From Ancylobacter novellus (lineage in GTDB: Bacteria > Pseudomonadota > Alphaproteobacteria > Rhizobiales > Methylopilaceae): a stretch of 64,000 nucleotides of DNA. This document shows, piece after piece, positions 47,044-55,713 of the stretch; position 1 is the stretch's first letter, and each line of letters opens with the position of its first letter. A program made the translations under genes and the position numbers. The notes beneath the pieces were generated by a model that saw only the letters and a list, made by a program, of their open reading frames with translations, searched no databases and was not told where the DNA came from. The stretch covers positions 248,001 through 312,000 of the forward strand of contig QFPN01000002.1 in NCBI GenBank assembly GCA_003241695.1, in the 5' to 3' direction.

Positions 47044-47940
47044 TCAGCGCTTGAAGTCGAAGCCCGAGCGGTAGACGTGCGCGCCGTGATGGCCCTCGCT
47101 CCAGGCGACGACGCTCTGCGTCTGCTCGCCGAGGCCCTGGACGCCGACGCGCATGACGTCGCCCGCCTTCAGGAAGGTCGGAGGATCCATCGCCATGCCG
47201 ACGCCGGGCGGCGTGCCGGTGGTGATCACGTCGCCCGGATCGAGCGTCATGAAGGTCGAGATGTAGCTGAGCAGGTACGGGATCCGGAAGATCATCGTCG
47301 AGGTCGAGCCGGTCTGCATCCGCCGGCCGTTGACGTCGAGGAACATGTCCAGATTGTCGAGGTCGCCGGCCTCGTCGAGCGTCACCAGCCAGGGGCCGAG
47401 CGGCCCGAAGGTCGGGCAGCCCTTGCCCTTGGTCCACTGCCCGGAGCGCTCGGTCTGGAAATGGCGCTCTGTGACGTCGTTGCAGACGCACACGCCCGCG
47501 ATGTGGGAGAGCGCGTCCTCCTCGGCGACGTTCGACGCCCGGTCGCCGACGACGAAGGCGATCTCGACCTCCCAGTCCACCTTCTGATGGGTCTTGGGCA
47601 GCATCACGTCGTCATTGGCGCCGACGACGCAGTTCGGGGCCTTGTTGAACAGGATCGGCTCGCGGGGGACGCGCAGGCCGGTCTCCGCGGCGTGGTCCGC
47701 GAAGTTCAGCCCGACGCCGATGAAATTGCGCACGTCGCCGACGCAGGCGCCGAGCCGCGCGCCTTCCGGCGCGAGCGGCAGCGCGGCGGGGTCATGGTCG
47801 CGGATGCGCTTCAGGCCGGCGGAGGTCAGCGCCGCCCCGGCGATGTCGGGAACGACGTCGCTGAGATCCCGGACCTTGCCGTCGGCGTCGATCAGACCCG
47901 GCCGCTCGGTCCCCGGCTCTCCGAAACGCACCAGCTTCAT
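47044..47940 (-). CDS. Fumarylacetoacetate hydrolase family enzyme
   Basis: This 298-residue protein has the FAH fold. Markers are KLVRFGEPGTERPG, NFIGVGLNFADHAAETG, PILFNKAPNCVVG, the metal ligands of VDWEVEIAFVVG (Glu-x-Glu), VCNDVTERHFQ, SQWTKGKGCPTFGPLGPW-like and TTGTPPGVGMA. Members hydrolyse or decarboxylate beta-diketo or 2-oxo acids. Exact substrate cannot be read from sequence. It is monocistronic, divergent from the fadL-type gene across 283 bases. Confidence 0.9.
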   Translation of the reverse strand: MKLVRFGEPGTERPGLIDADGKVRDLSDVVPDIAGAALTSAGLKRIRDHDPAALPLAPEGARLGACVGDVRNFIGVGLNFADHAAETGLRVPREPILFNKAPNCVVGANDDVMLPKTHQKVDWEVEIAFVVGDRASNVAEEDALSHIAGVCVCNDVTERHFQTERSGQWTKGKGCPTFGPLGPWLVTLDEAGDLDNLDMFLDVNGRRMQTGSTSTMIFRIPYLLSYISTFMTLDPGDVITTGTPPGVGMAMDPPTFLKAGDVMRVGVQGLGEQTQSVVAWSEGHHGAHVYRSGFDFKR

Positions 47941-48223
47941 GAACGTCTCCCTTCAGAGTTTCTTTTCGCCGCTCTCAATAGACGTCAGGCGGTCTTCACG
48001 CCAACCGTTAAGCCGCCGGGCCTCGTTTGACGAGCGCGGCGAAGGTTCTAGAGGTTGTATGGGGTGGTGCTCGCGCGCCACGCTTTGGGCGAAACCGCGA
48101 CAAAATGCGTCAAGAATGTTGCGGGCGTAGTTGTGCGCATGCACCCTCGACGAAACGGCCCCTCGAATCGGGCCGCGGCGCGGGCCGCCGGAAGGCGAAG
48201 CCCGCCGGGGTGGGGGAATACGC

Positions 48224-49486
48224 ATGTCAGGCATCTCCGGACGCGCCGTTCTGCTGCCGGGCGCCGTCGCGCTCGGCGCGCTCCTGGCCGCCGCGCCGGC
48301 GCTGGCCGGCGGCTTCGCGCTCCGCGAACAGAGCGCGGTCGGGCAGGGCATGTCCTTCGCCGGCGCCGCTGCGGGCGGCGGCGACAGCCTGTCGGGCATG
48401 TTCTGGAACCCGGCGGTGGTCAATCAGGTCGAGCATTTCCAGGGCGAGCAGGTCGTCACCGGCGTTTTTCCGAGCTCCAAGGTGGACGTCACGGGCGGCC
48501 CGCTCGCCCCCTTCGGCGACGGCGGCGACATCGGCGAGAGCGCCGGTCTCACCGCGGGCTACAGCGCCTACCGCATCACCGACCAGCTTGCGGTCGGCCT
48601 TTCCGTAAACACGCCGTTCGGCCTCGCGACCGACCCGGACAAGAACTGGGGCGGCCAGATTTATGCGCGCTCCTCGCGGGTCCGCTCCGTCAACGCGACG
48701 CCGACAGTGGGCTACAAGGTCAACGAGTGGTTTTCGATCGCCGCCGGCGTGCAGATCCAGTGGTTCGACATCCGCCTAAGGCAGGCGGTCTCGCCGGCGC
48801 CCGGCGCGGAGACCGCCACCCTGAAGGGCGACGATTTCGGCGTCGGCTTCACGGCGGGCTTCACCGTGGCGCCGATGGAGGGCACCAGCATCGGCGTCGG
48901 CTTCCGCTCAAAGATCGAGCACGACCTTAAGGGCGACCTGTCGACCCCGGCTCCGGACCTGAAGATCAAGGCGAAGGTCACCCTGCCCGAAACGGTCACG
49001 GTCGGCTTGCGCCAGAAGGTCACCGACGACCTCACCGCGCTCGTCGGTGCGGAATGGACCAACTGGAGCCGTCTCGGCACGGTCGACGTCAAGACGAGGG
49101 GCGGCGCGCCGGTAACGGCGCTGCCGTTCGACTATAAGGACGGCTGGTTTGTTTCGGGCGGTCTCGAATACGCTTGGTCGCCGGAGTTCACGCTGCGCGG
49201 CGGCGTGGCGTATGAATGGTCGCCGATCAACGACAAGAACCGCACCGTGCGCCTCCCCGACGACGACCGCTGGTGGTTCTCGGCGGGCGGCAGCTACAAA
49301 TACTCCGAGAAGCTCGCCTTCGACCTCGGCTATTCCTTCGTCTATGTGCCGGGCAAGTCGAAGATCACGGTCGCGACGCCGGTTCCCTTCGCGGCGGAGG
49401 CGAAGTCCGACGTGCACATCGTCTCGGCCTCGGTGCGCTACAAGTTCGGCGGCGACGCGCCGGCCGCGCTGGTGACGAAGTACTGA
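48224..49486 (+). CDS. FadL/OmpP1/TodX family outer-membrane porin
   Basis: This 420-residue protein has a signal peptide ending APALAGG. It then has the FadL hatch signature GFALREQSAVGQGMSFAGAAAGGGDSLSGMFWNPA, with the NPA segment near the N-terminus. A 14-strand barrel ends with VSASVRYKFGG and the last Tyr. FadL proteins import hydrophobic molecules such as fatty acids or aromatic hydrocarbons. GGGGGA lies seven bases upstream of the ATG. The 47941-48223 region upstream is shared with the divergent FAH gene, and I see no clear promoter there. Confidence 0.9.
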   Translation: MSGISGRAVLLPGAVALGALLAAAPALAGGFALREQSAVGQGMSFAGAAAGGGDSLSGMFWNPAVVNQVEHFQGEQVVTGVFPSSKVDVTGGPLAPFGDGGDIGESAGLTAGYSAYRITDQLAVGLSVNTPFGLATDPDKNWGGQIYARSSRVRSVNATPTVGYKVNEWFSIAAGVQIQWFDIRLRQAVSPAPGAETATLKGDDFGVGFTAGFTVAPMEGTSIGVGFRSKIEHDLKGDLSTPAPDLKIKAKVTLPETVTVGLRQKVTDDLTALVGAEWTNWSRLGTVDVKTRGGAPVTALPFDYKDGWFVSGGLEYAWSPEFTLRGGVAYEWSPINDKNRTVRLPDDDRWWFSAGGSYKYSEKLAFDLGYSFVYVPGKSKITVATPVPFAAEAKSDVHIVSASVRYKFGGDAPAALVTKY

Positions 49487-49574
49487 CGGCCGGTCTCGCT
49501 TCCCGCTCAGCGGTGTGAACGTTCCACGCCCGGCATGACAGCTCATGCGCCGCCGAGCGTCGCCGAACTGACGG

Positions 49575-50354
49575 TCAGAACGCCGCCGGGAAATTCCCGC
49601 CGTCGATCAGGATGTTCTGGCCGGTGACGTAGCCGGCCTGCGCCGAGCACAGGAAGGCGCAGAGCTGGCCGAATTCCTGCGGCGTCCCGAAGCGCTTCGC
49701 CGGAACGCGCGCCATGCGCTCGGCCGCGACCTCATGCTCCGTCCGCCCCGACAGCTTCGCCTCCACGGGAAAGCCGCCGCGCAGCCGGTCGGTGTCGAAC
49801 ATGCCGGGCAGGATGTTGTTCACCGTGACGTTGCGGTCCGCGACAGTCCGGGCGACGCCCGCCAGGAAGGCGGTGAGCCCGGCGCGCGCGCCGCTCGACA
49901 GGTCGAGGCCGACGATGGGGGCCTTCACCGACGACGAGGTGATGTTGACGATGCGGCCGAAGCCGCGCTCCGCCATGCCGTCGATCACGCGCTGGATCAG
50001 CTCGATCGGCGTGACCATGTTGGCGACCACGCCCTTGAGCATCGCGTCGCGGTCGAGCTCCCGGAAGTCCTTGCGCGGGGGGCCGGCGTTGTTGTTGACG
50101 AGGATATCGGGGGAGGGCGCGGCGGCGAGCAGCGCGTCCTGCCCCTCGCGGGTCGCGACGTCGCCCGGAACCGCGACGATCTCCGCCCCGGTCGCGGCGC
50201 GGATCGCCGCCGCGGTCGCCTCCAGCCGGTCGCGGTCGCGCCCGTTGATCACCACGCGAACGCCTTCGGCCGCGAGCGCCTCGGCGCAGGCGCGGCCGAG
50301 GCCTTTCGACGAGGCGCACACGATCGCCGTGCGTCCTGCGATGCCGAGATCCAT
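49575..50354 (-). CDS. Short-chain dehydrogenase-like protein lacking standard SDR active-site residues
   Basis: The 259-residue Rossmann protein resembles the BKR-like SDR subgroup that lacks the canonical motifs. The cofactor loop is CASSKGLGRACA, with Ala in place of the first Gly. NNNAGPPRKDF replaces the usual NNAG region. The catalytic YxxxK position reads S-S-G-A-R, so both Tyr and Lys are missing. LPGMFDTDRLRGG and YVTGQNILIDGG are normal. The start is an ATG at 50354. Reductase activity should not be assumed. Confidence 0.83.
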   Translation of the reverse strand: MDLGIAGRTAIVCASSKGLGRACAEALAAEGVRVVINGRDRDRLEATAAAIRAATGAEIVAVPGDVATREGQDALLAAAPSPDILVNNNAGPPRKDFRELDRDAMLKGVVANMVTPIELIQRVIDGMAERGFGRIVNITSSSVKAPIVGLDLSSGARAGLTAFLAGVARTVADRNVTVNNILPGMFDTDRLRGGFPVEAKLSGRTEHEVAAERMARVPAKRFGTPQEFGQLCAFLCSAQAGYVTGQNILIDGGNFPAAF

Positions 50355-50383
50355 AAGTCCTGTCTCCCCTTGCCCCTGACGCG

Positions 50384-50409
50384 AAAAGGCCGGCCCCGTG
50401 GGGCCGGCC
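50384..50409 (-). terminator. Rho-independent terminator after the DUF2852 gene
   Basis: On the minus strand, a 9-bp stem (GGCCGGCCC and GGGCCGGCC) is followed by TTTT. It lies 22 bases past the DUF2852 stop (50432) and before the SDR gene, so the two genes are not one unit. Confidence 0.75.
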
Positions 50410-50431
50410 GGATCGTTTGACGTTCTCGTCT

Positions 50432-50914
50432 TCAGCCCTGACGGCCGGACATGAAGCTGTCGAACTCCTCGCGCTGGCGGCTGTCGTCCTGCGCGCCGCG
50501 CTCGGCGCGCAGATGCGCCTCGAAGGCCGCGGTGGTCTCGTCGATCTTCCGACGCTCTTCGTCGAGACGGCGAAGCTCGGCCTCGCGCCAGGAGTCGAAC
50601 GCCGCGTTGCCCGTGCGGCGCGCGGTTCCGAAACCGCAGGAGGCGCCCGCGCCGTCGGCGCCGCGGGGGCGGAACTCGCTGCGGAAGGTGCGGCCGAGAT
50701 CGTCGCAGGCGCGGCGCGCCTTCGCGACGAGACCTTCGGTTCCGCGGGCTTCGGTCATGATCCGCTCGCCCCAGATCACATAGACGATCATGGCGAGGCC
50801 GAGCGGCCAGAACACGACGAATCCGATCGCCGTGAGCGCGATGGTGAGCGCGGTCCAGCGATGCGGCACGCCCGGGATGGCCGAGCCTTCGTCGATGGGA
50901 GGGTTCGAGGTCAT
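50432..50914 (-). CDS. DUF2852 family membrane protein
   Basis: This 160-residue protein has one or two membrane segments (residues about 20-50, WTALTIALTAIGFVVFWPLGLAMIVYVIWG). A cytoplasmic helical part with FDSWREAELRRLDEERRKIDE follows. The short C-terminus ends DSFMSGRQ. The last part with AFEAHLRAERGA is typical of DUF2852. Function is unknown. The ATG at 50914 is preferred; one at 50935 is possible. Confidence 0.82.
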   Translation of the reverse strand: MTSNPPIDEGSAIPGVPHRWTALTIALTAIGFVVFWPLGLAMIVYVIWGERIMTEARGTEGLVAKARRACDDLGRTFRSEFRPRGADGAGASCGFGTARRTGNAAFDSWREAELRRLDEERRKIDETTAAFEAHLRAERGAQDDSRQREEFDSFMSGRQG

Positions 50915-51092
50915 GGGGCGGCGTATCTCCAGCAAGGCCCTCGGGCGTCGGGGGACATGCGCCCTGGGACATCATCCATCTGGCGACGGCGTTCCGCCGC
51001 TTCAAGAGAGGAGGGTATCGAAGCCCCTTGCGTTCGGACGCAGCGGCGCAGGCGCTTCCTTTCCGGACGGCCCCGGGCGCAACGTCACATCC

Positions 51093-51108
51093 GTGAGACG
51101 AATCTCAC
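51093..51108. promoter_or_regulatory. Perfect inverted repeat upstream of the plcP-like gene
   Basis: GTGAGA-CGAA-TCTCAC is a perfect 6-4-6 palindrome, 41 bases before the TTG start. Nearby sequence (TTATTCG) is AT-richer than the surroundings. It could be an operator. I did not find a clear Pho box (TGTCA direct repeats) here. Confidence 0.4.
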
Positions 51109-51149
51109 TTATTCGCGAACAGGACGGGGGGCGACAGGAGGGACCAGCC

Positions 51150-51959
51150 TTGACTGACGAGCCCGAGACGCGCCGCTACAGGGCGCTGTTCATCTCGGAC
51201 GTGCATCTCGGCACCAAGGGTAGCCAGGCCGAGATGCTGCTGGATTTTCTGAGGGACCACGACGCCGACGTGATCTATCTCGTCGGCGACATCATCGACG
51301 GCTGGCGCCTGAAGGACGGCTGGTACTGGCCGCAGGCCCACAACGACGTCGTGCAGAAGCTGCTGCGCAAGGGCCGCAAGGGCGCCCGGATCGTCTACGT
51401 GCCGGGCAACCACGACGAATTCCTGCGCGACTATTACGGCCAGCATTTCGGCGGCGTGGAGGTGTGCGAGACCGCGATCCACGAGACCGCGGACGGCAGG
51501 CGCTACCTTGTCATCCACGGCGACATCTTCGACATGGTGGTGCGCCACGCCCGCTGGCTCGCCTTCCTCGGCGACTGGGCCTACGAGACCGCGCTCGTGG
51601 TCAACACCTGGGTCAGCTACGTGCGCCGCAAGATGGGGCTGCGCTACTGGTCGCTCTCGGCCTGGGCCAAGCTGAAGGTGAAGAACGCGGTCAACTTCAT
51701 CGGCCAGTTCGAGCAGTCGCTCTCGGCCGAGGCGAAGAAGCACGAGGTCGACGGCGTGATCTGCGGCCACATCCACCACGCCGCCATGCACGACATGAAC
51801 GGCGTCGCCTACGTGAACTGCGGCGACTGGGTGGAAAGCTGCACCGCCATCGCCGAACATGACGACGGGCGGCTGGAACTGATACGGTGGGGCGAAAGGC
51901 GGCCGACGGCGGTCGTCGACCTCGCCGCGCGGCCGGCGGGCGTCCAGGCCGCGGCCTGA
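51150..51959 (+). CDS. plcP: Metallophosphoesterase, PlcP-like phospholipase C
   Basis: This 269-residue calcineurin-fold protein has LFISDVHLGTKGSQAEMLL, VGDIIDGWRL, VPGNHDEF, VIHGDIFDMVV and VICGHIHHAAMH, covering all metal motifs (DxH, GDxxD, GNHD, GHxH). It starts at a TTG with AGGAGGG seven bases upstream. It resembles both LpxH-type hydrolases and PlcP of Sinorhizobium, which removes phosphate headgroups under phosphate starvation. The following glycosyltransferase favours PlcP, since plcP-agt pairs are known. Symbol is tentative. Confidence 0.8.
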   Translation: MTDEPETRRYRALFISDVHLGTKGSQAEMLLDFLRDHDADVIYLVGDIIDGWRLKDGWYWPQAHNDVVQKLLRKGRKGARIVYVPGNHDEFLRDYYGQHFGGVEVCETAIHETADGRRYLVIHGDIFDMVVRHARWLAFLGDWAYETALVVNTWVSYVRRKMGLRYWSLSAWAKLKVKNAVNFIGQFEQSLSAEAKKHEVDGVICGHIHHAAMHDMNGVAYVNCGDWVESCTAIAEHDDGRLELIRWGERRPTAVVDLAARPAGVQAAA

Positions 51960-51986
51960 GATCCGAACGGGAGTTGAACGACGTCG

Positions 51987-53018
51987 ATGCGGGTGCTGGT
52001 CGTTACCGACGCCTGGCGTCCGCAGGTCAACGGCGTGGTTCGCACGATCGAGCATCTCGTCGAGCACGCGCCGGCGCACGGCGCCGAAATCGAGCTGCTG
52101 ACGCCCGAGCGTTTCCGCACCGTGCCGATGCCGACCTATCCCGAGATCCGCCTCTCGCTCGCGCGGACGTCGGTCGTTTCGAAGATGATCGCGAAGGCCG
52201 GGGTTTCCCACGTCCACATCTCGACCGAAGGCCCGCTCGGCCTTGCGGCGCGGCGCGCATGCCTGCGGGCCGGCCTCGGCTTCACCACCACCTACCACAC
52301 CCGCTTCCCGGAATATCTGCGCCGCCGGGCGCCGGTTCCCGAGCGCTGGACCTACGCCTGGCTGCGCCGGTTCCACAACGCCGGCGACGGCACGATGGTC
52401 GCGACGGGCTCGCTCCGGAAGGAGCTCGAGGCGCGCGGCTTCGAGCGGCTGATGTACTGGCCCCGCGGCGTCGACGCGGACCTGTTCCGTCCCCAGCCCG
52501 GCGTCGACGTGTTTGATCTGCCGCGCCCGATCTTCCTCTATGTCGGCCGCGTCGCTGCCGAAAAAAACATCGAGGCCTTTCTCGCGCTCGACCTGCCGGG
52601 CTCGAAGGTCGTGGTCGGCGACGGGCCGTCGCGGCGCCAGCTCGAAGCGGCGTTTCCGCAGGCGCATTTCACCGGCTCGCTGGAAGGCGAGGCGCTCGCG
52701 CGGGCCTACGCCTCCTGCGACGTCTTCGTGTTTCCAAGCCGGACCGACACTTACGGCATCGTGGTTCTGGAGGCGCTCGCGAGCGGCCTGCCGGTCGCGG
52801 CCTTCCCGGTGATGGGGCCGGCCGACATTCTCGGCGGCTCGGGCGTCGGCGCCCTCGACGAGGATCTGCGCGCCGCGGCGCTGAAGGCGCTTGAGCTTCC
52901 GCGCGACAAGGCGCGCGCATTCGCGCTCGCCCATGGCTGGTCCGACGCCGCGCGGCTTTTCGTCGAGAACGTGCGGGCGGCGATGGCGCGCCGCGCCGCG
53001 CTTCGCGCCTCCGCCTGA
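51987..53018 (+). CDS. GT4 family glycosyltransferase, Agt-like diacylglycerol glycosyltransferase
   Basis: This 343-residue GT-B enzyme opens with VLVVTDAWRPQVNGVVRTIEHL. It has TYHTRFPEYLR, RGVDADLF, LYVGRVAAEKNIEAFL and the nucleotide-binding VFVFPSRTDTYGIVVLEALASGLPV (EX7E-type). The layout follows the SqdX/Agt branch that builds glycolipids on diacylglycerol. The gene begins 27 bases after the PlcP-like gene. Together they could replace phospholipids with glyco- or glucuronosyl-lipids. Donor sugar is not predictable by eye. Confidence 0.85.
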   Translation: MRVLVVTDAWRPQVNGVVRTIEHLVEHAPAHGAEIELLTPERFRTVPMPTYPEIRLSLARTSVVSKMIAKAGVSHVHISTEGPLGLAARRACLRAGLGFTTTYHTRFPEYLRRRAPVPERWTYAWLRRFHNAGDGTMVATGSLRKELEARGFERLMYWPRGVDADLFRPQPGVDVFDLPRPIFLYVGRVAAEKNIEAFLALDLPGSKVVVGDGPSRRQLEAAFPQAHFTGSLEGEALARAYASCDVFVFPSRTDTYGIVVLEALASGLPVAAFPVMGPADILGGSGVGALDEDLRAAALKALELPRDKARAFALAHGWSDAARLFVENVRAAMARRAALRASA

Positions 53019-53022
53019 GGCG

Positions 53023-53862
53023 TCAGGCGAACAGGATCGCCTTTTCGGCGTCGGACAGCCCGTCGAGCAGGCCGGGCGTCCAGGCCTTCGGCAGCGACGG
53101 CTTCGACGGCTCATGCGAAGCGCCGTTCCGGGAGGCGGCGGCGCGGCTGCGTTCCAGTTCCTCCGCAAGAGCCGCGGCGAGTTCGTCGAGCGCGTCGTCC
53201 TCGGGAGCGGGCTGCTGCGCGTCCTCCGGGGACGGGAACGGGATGACGGTCGCGGGTTCCGAAACGAGCGTCGGTTCGGCGGCCGGGGCCATCCGTTCGG
53301 CAACGCTCTCCGGGGCGCTCGGCGCGACGGGCTCGGCCGGCGGGCTCGCCGCGATCGCGGGCGCGAAGCGCAACGGCGCTTCGGGCTGACGGAACGGCTC
53401 CACGGCCGGCGGCGGAGCCTCCGCAGGCCCGGACGCCGCGGGGCCGGCTTCGACGGGTTCGGAGACGTCCGCCCCGTCCTGCGGGACCGCTCCGCGCAGG
53501 GCGGCGAGCGCGTCGGCGAGCTCGCGCTCCACCTCCTGAACGCCGGCGAGCGAGCGCGTCACGATCCGGCCGGTTCTGGGCGCGGAGGCCAGCGTCAGGC
53601 GCACGCGCGCCGCGCTGGCGGCCGCGGCCCGGATATGGCGGGTGAGGGCGTCGGCGTCCGCGTCCTGTCCGGCGGCGGGCGCGTCGCTTCGTTCGGCGAG
53701 GCGCGCCTCGACCGCGGCCAGCGCCTCGAGCACGGCGGCGGTGTCGGCGACGCGGTTGCGGCGGGCGAATTCGGCGAGGAACCAGCGACCGCGCTCGGTC
53801 TCCATCACCGCGGAGGCGATGGCGTCATAATCCTCGAGCGAGATCAACGGTCCCGACGACAC
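53023..53862 (-). CDS. Unknown protein with conserved N-terminal and disordered Pro/Ala region
   Basis: This 279-residue protein starts at a GTG. The N-terminal 120 residues are helical: SLEDYDAIASAVMETERGRWFLAEFARRNRVADT, then a four-helix-like region with LTRHIRAAAASAARVRLTL and VQEVERELADALAALR. Residues 125-230 are Pro/Ala/Glu-rich and probably disordered. A short conserved-looking C-terminus (PKAWTPGLLDGLSDAEKAILF) closes it. Similar LEDYDAI proteins occur in Hyphomicrobiales, some in chemotaxis neighbourhoods, but I assign no function. It is convergent with the glycosyltransferase, with four bases between stops. Confidence 0.72.
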   Translation of the reverse strand: MSSGPLISLEDYDAIASAVMETERGRWFLAEFARRNRVADTAAVLEALAAVEARLAERSDAPAAGQDADADALTRHIRAAAASAARVRLTLASAPRTGRIVTRSLAGVQEVERELADALAALRGAVPQDGADVSEPVEAGPAASGPAEAPPPAVEPFRQPEAPLRFAPAIAASPPAEPVAPSAPESVAERMAPAAEPTLVSEPATVIPFPSPEDAQQPAPEDDALDELAAALAEELERSRAAASRNGASHEPSKPSLPKAWTPGLLDGLSDAEKAILFA

Positions 53863-53958
53863 CGCAAACGCCTCCGCCGCGGACCCGCCGCGGGCGCGCG
53901 CATGTCATCTAAGGCGAATCTTCCGGCGCCGGAAAGTAGGGATCGCACGTATGGCAGG

Positions 53959-54948
53959 TCATCCCCAGAGCTTCGGGTCCGGCGGATAAAGCATGCTGCC
54001 CTCGAAGCGGAGCCCGTGCTCGCGGTCGCGGGCGAGCAGCAGCGGCCCGTCGAGGTCGACGACCGCCGCATTCTGCGCGACGAGCACGGCCGGCGCCATG
54101 GCGAGCGAGGAGGCCAGCATGCAGCCGACCATCAGCGTCAGCCCGGAGTCCCCGGCCTCCTCGGCCATGGCGAGCGCCTCCGTCAGGCCGCCGGTCTTGT
54201 CGAGCTTCACGTTGACGGCGTCGTAGCGGCCGACGAGCCGAGCGAGGCTCGCCCGGTCATGCGCGCTCTCGTCGGCGCAGACGGCGATCGGGCGCTCGAT
54301 TTCGGCCAGCATCGCGTCGTCTCCGGCCGGGAGCGGCTGCTCGACCAGCGTCACGCCCGCCTCGGCGCAGGCCTTCAGGTTCTCGGCGAGCGCCGCGCCG
54401 GTCCAGCCCTCGTTGGCGTCCACGATCAGCTCCGCGTCCGGCGCCGCCGAACGCACCGCGGCGATCCGTTTCGGATCGAGCCCGTCGCTTCCGCCGAGCT
54501 TGACCTTGAGCAGCGGCCGCGCCGCCGCCTTGCGCGCCGCCGCCGCCATCTCGTCCGGCGCGGCGAGCGACAGCGTGTAGGCGGTGACGAGCGGCCTCAG
54601 GGCGCCGATCCCGGCGAGCGCCGCCGCGGGCGAGCTCGAGCGCTTCGCTTCGAGGTCCCAGAAGGCGCAGTCGAGGGCGTTGCGCGCGGCGCCCGCATGG
54701 AGGCGCGACTGCAGGCCCGCCCGGTCGAGCCCGGCGGCGATCTCCGCGCCCAAAGCATCGATCTCGGCCTTCACGCCTTCCGGCGTCTCGCCGTAGCGGG
54801 GGTAAGGGCGGCATTCCCCGCGCCCGCGATGCGGCCCGTCCACGAGTTCGGCGACGACGGTGACGACCTCGGTCACCGAGCCGCGGGCGATCGAAAAGGC
54901 GCCGGCGACGGGCCAGCGTTCGACGCGAGAGCAGAGAATTGCGGTCAT
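53959..54948 (-). CDS. dgcA: Enolase-superfamily racemase DgcA (N-acetyl-D-glutamate racemase / dipeptide epimerase family)
   Basis: The product is 329 residues from the ATG at 54948. Enolase features are the acid-base lysines in LLKVKLGG (KxK), the metal ligands in IVDANEGW, LVEQPLP and VCADES, and the second base in VNVKLDKTGGL. By sequence it fits the L-Ala-D/L-Glu epimerase group. Pairing with the DUF1611 protein DgcN 765 bases upstream suggests the D-glutamate route in which DgcN acetylates D-Glu and DgcA racemises the product. An upstream ATG at 54978 is less likely. Confidence 0.84.
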   Translation of the reverse strand: MTAILCSRVERWPVAGAFSIARGSVTEVVTVVAELVDGPHRGRGECRPYPRYGETPEGVKAEIDALGAEIAAGLDRAGLQSRLHAGAARNALDCAFWDLEAKRSSSPAAALAGIGALRPLVTAYTLSLAAPDEMAAAARKAAARPLLKVKLGGSDGLDPKRIAAVRSAAPDAELIVDANEGWTGAALAENLKACAEAGVTLVEQPLPAGDDAMLAEIERPIAVCADESAHDRASLARLVGRYDAVNVKLDKTGGLTEALAMAEEAGDSGLTLMVGCMLASSLAMAPAVLVAQNAAVVDLDGPLLLARDREHGLRFEGSMLYPPDPKLWG

Positions 54949-55051
54949 GGCGCTCCGAAAACTGTGTTCGGTAGCCATAGCCCGCGTCGGGTCGATCCGG
55001 AAGACGGCCGCGCTTCGGTCGGTTTCGACGGTAAAAGCGGGTCGTCCGCAA

Positions 55052-55573
55052 TCATGGGACGAAGACGACGCTCATGTAGATGTTGAACACGTCGCAATAG
55101 GTCGCTTCGTCCATGCGCTGGATCGCCATCTTGTAGCGAAATTTTTGCTTGCCAGCGTCAAGCTTGACGACGCGGCGCGTCGCAAGATTGACGGGTATCG
55201 AGTATTCGGTTCCGCCCGCCGGCGGGATCCGCATGGCGAAATGCTGACCGCCGAGGCCTGAGGGGTTTGGCGCGCTGTTGTCCCTGACAATCTGCGCCAA
55301 AAGATCGACCACGCCGAAATTCGCGCCCGTGCTGCCATTCAAATTCACGCACTGCATGACGCCGTCCACGGAAACCTGAGCGGTTCCGCCGCCTTTCGGC
55401 GCATTGAAGACGAATTCGGCGATGACGTTCGGCGGATTGGTAGGGCTGAAACGCAGGCAGCCGGACGTGCCCATGCAAGGCGGAGACGTGACGATCTTGG
55501 GATCGGCTCGGACGACGCTCCCGAACGCGCAGACGGCGACGACCGTCGCTGCGCACATGGCTCCGACACGCAT
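55052..55573 (-). CDS. Unrecognised exported protein between dgcA and dgcN
   Basis: This 173-residue protein has a signal peptide (about 1-23, ending VVRADP). The mature part is beta-rich with Cys residues in SPPCMGTSGCLRF, VMQCVNL and TYCDVFNIY that may form two disulphides. Other parts are VIAEFVFNAPKGGGTAQVSVDG and HFAMRIPPAGGTEYSIPV. I know no family. GC content is lower and codon use (AAA, GAA, AAT) unlike neighbours, pointing to transfer. GAGAGGG lies five bases before the ATG. It is in line with dgcN and dgcA but may be independent. Confidence 0.7.
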   Translation of the reverse strand: MRVGAMCAATVVAVCAFGSVVRADPKIVTSPPCMGTSGCLRFSPTNPPNVIAEFVFNAPKGGGTAQVSVDGVMQCVNLNGSTGANFGVVDLLAQIVRDNSAPNPSGLGGQHFAMRIPPAGGTEYSIPVNLATRRVVKLDAGKQKFRYKMAIQRMDEATYCDVFNIYMSVVFVP

Positions 55574-55713
55574 ATCGCCCTCTCGGTCTCATTGCAGCGA
55601 CCGCAGCCGAACAGGTTGGGAAACCAAGGACAATCCGTAGCAACACCTAGGGCGACCGGCCGCGCCGACGCGGCTTGTCGAGCGGGCGAGAGGGTTTTTG
55701 CGTGCGGTCGCGC

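Noticed and set aside
50915..51149. Pho box upstream of the plcP-like gene
   Set aside because: No pair of TGTCA-like direct repeats with 11-base spacing could be found by eye. Only a 6-4-6 palindrome is present.
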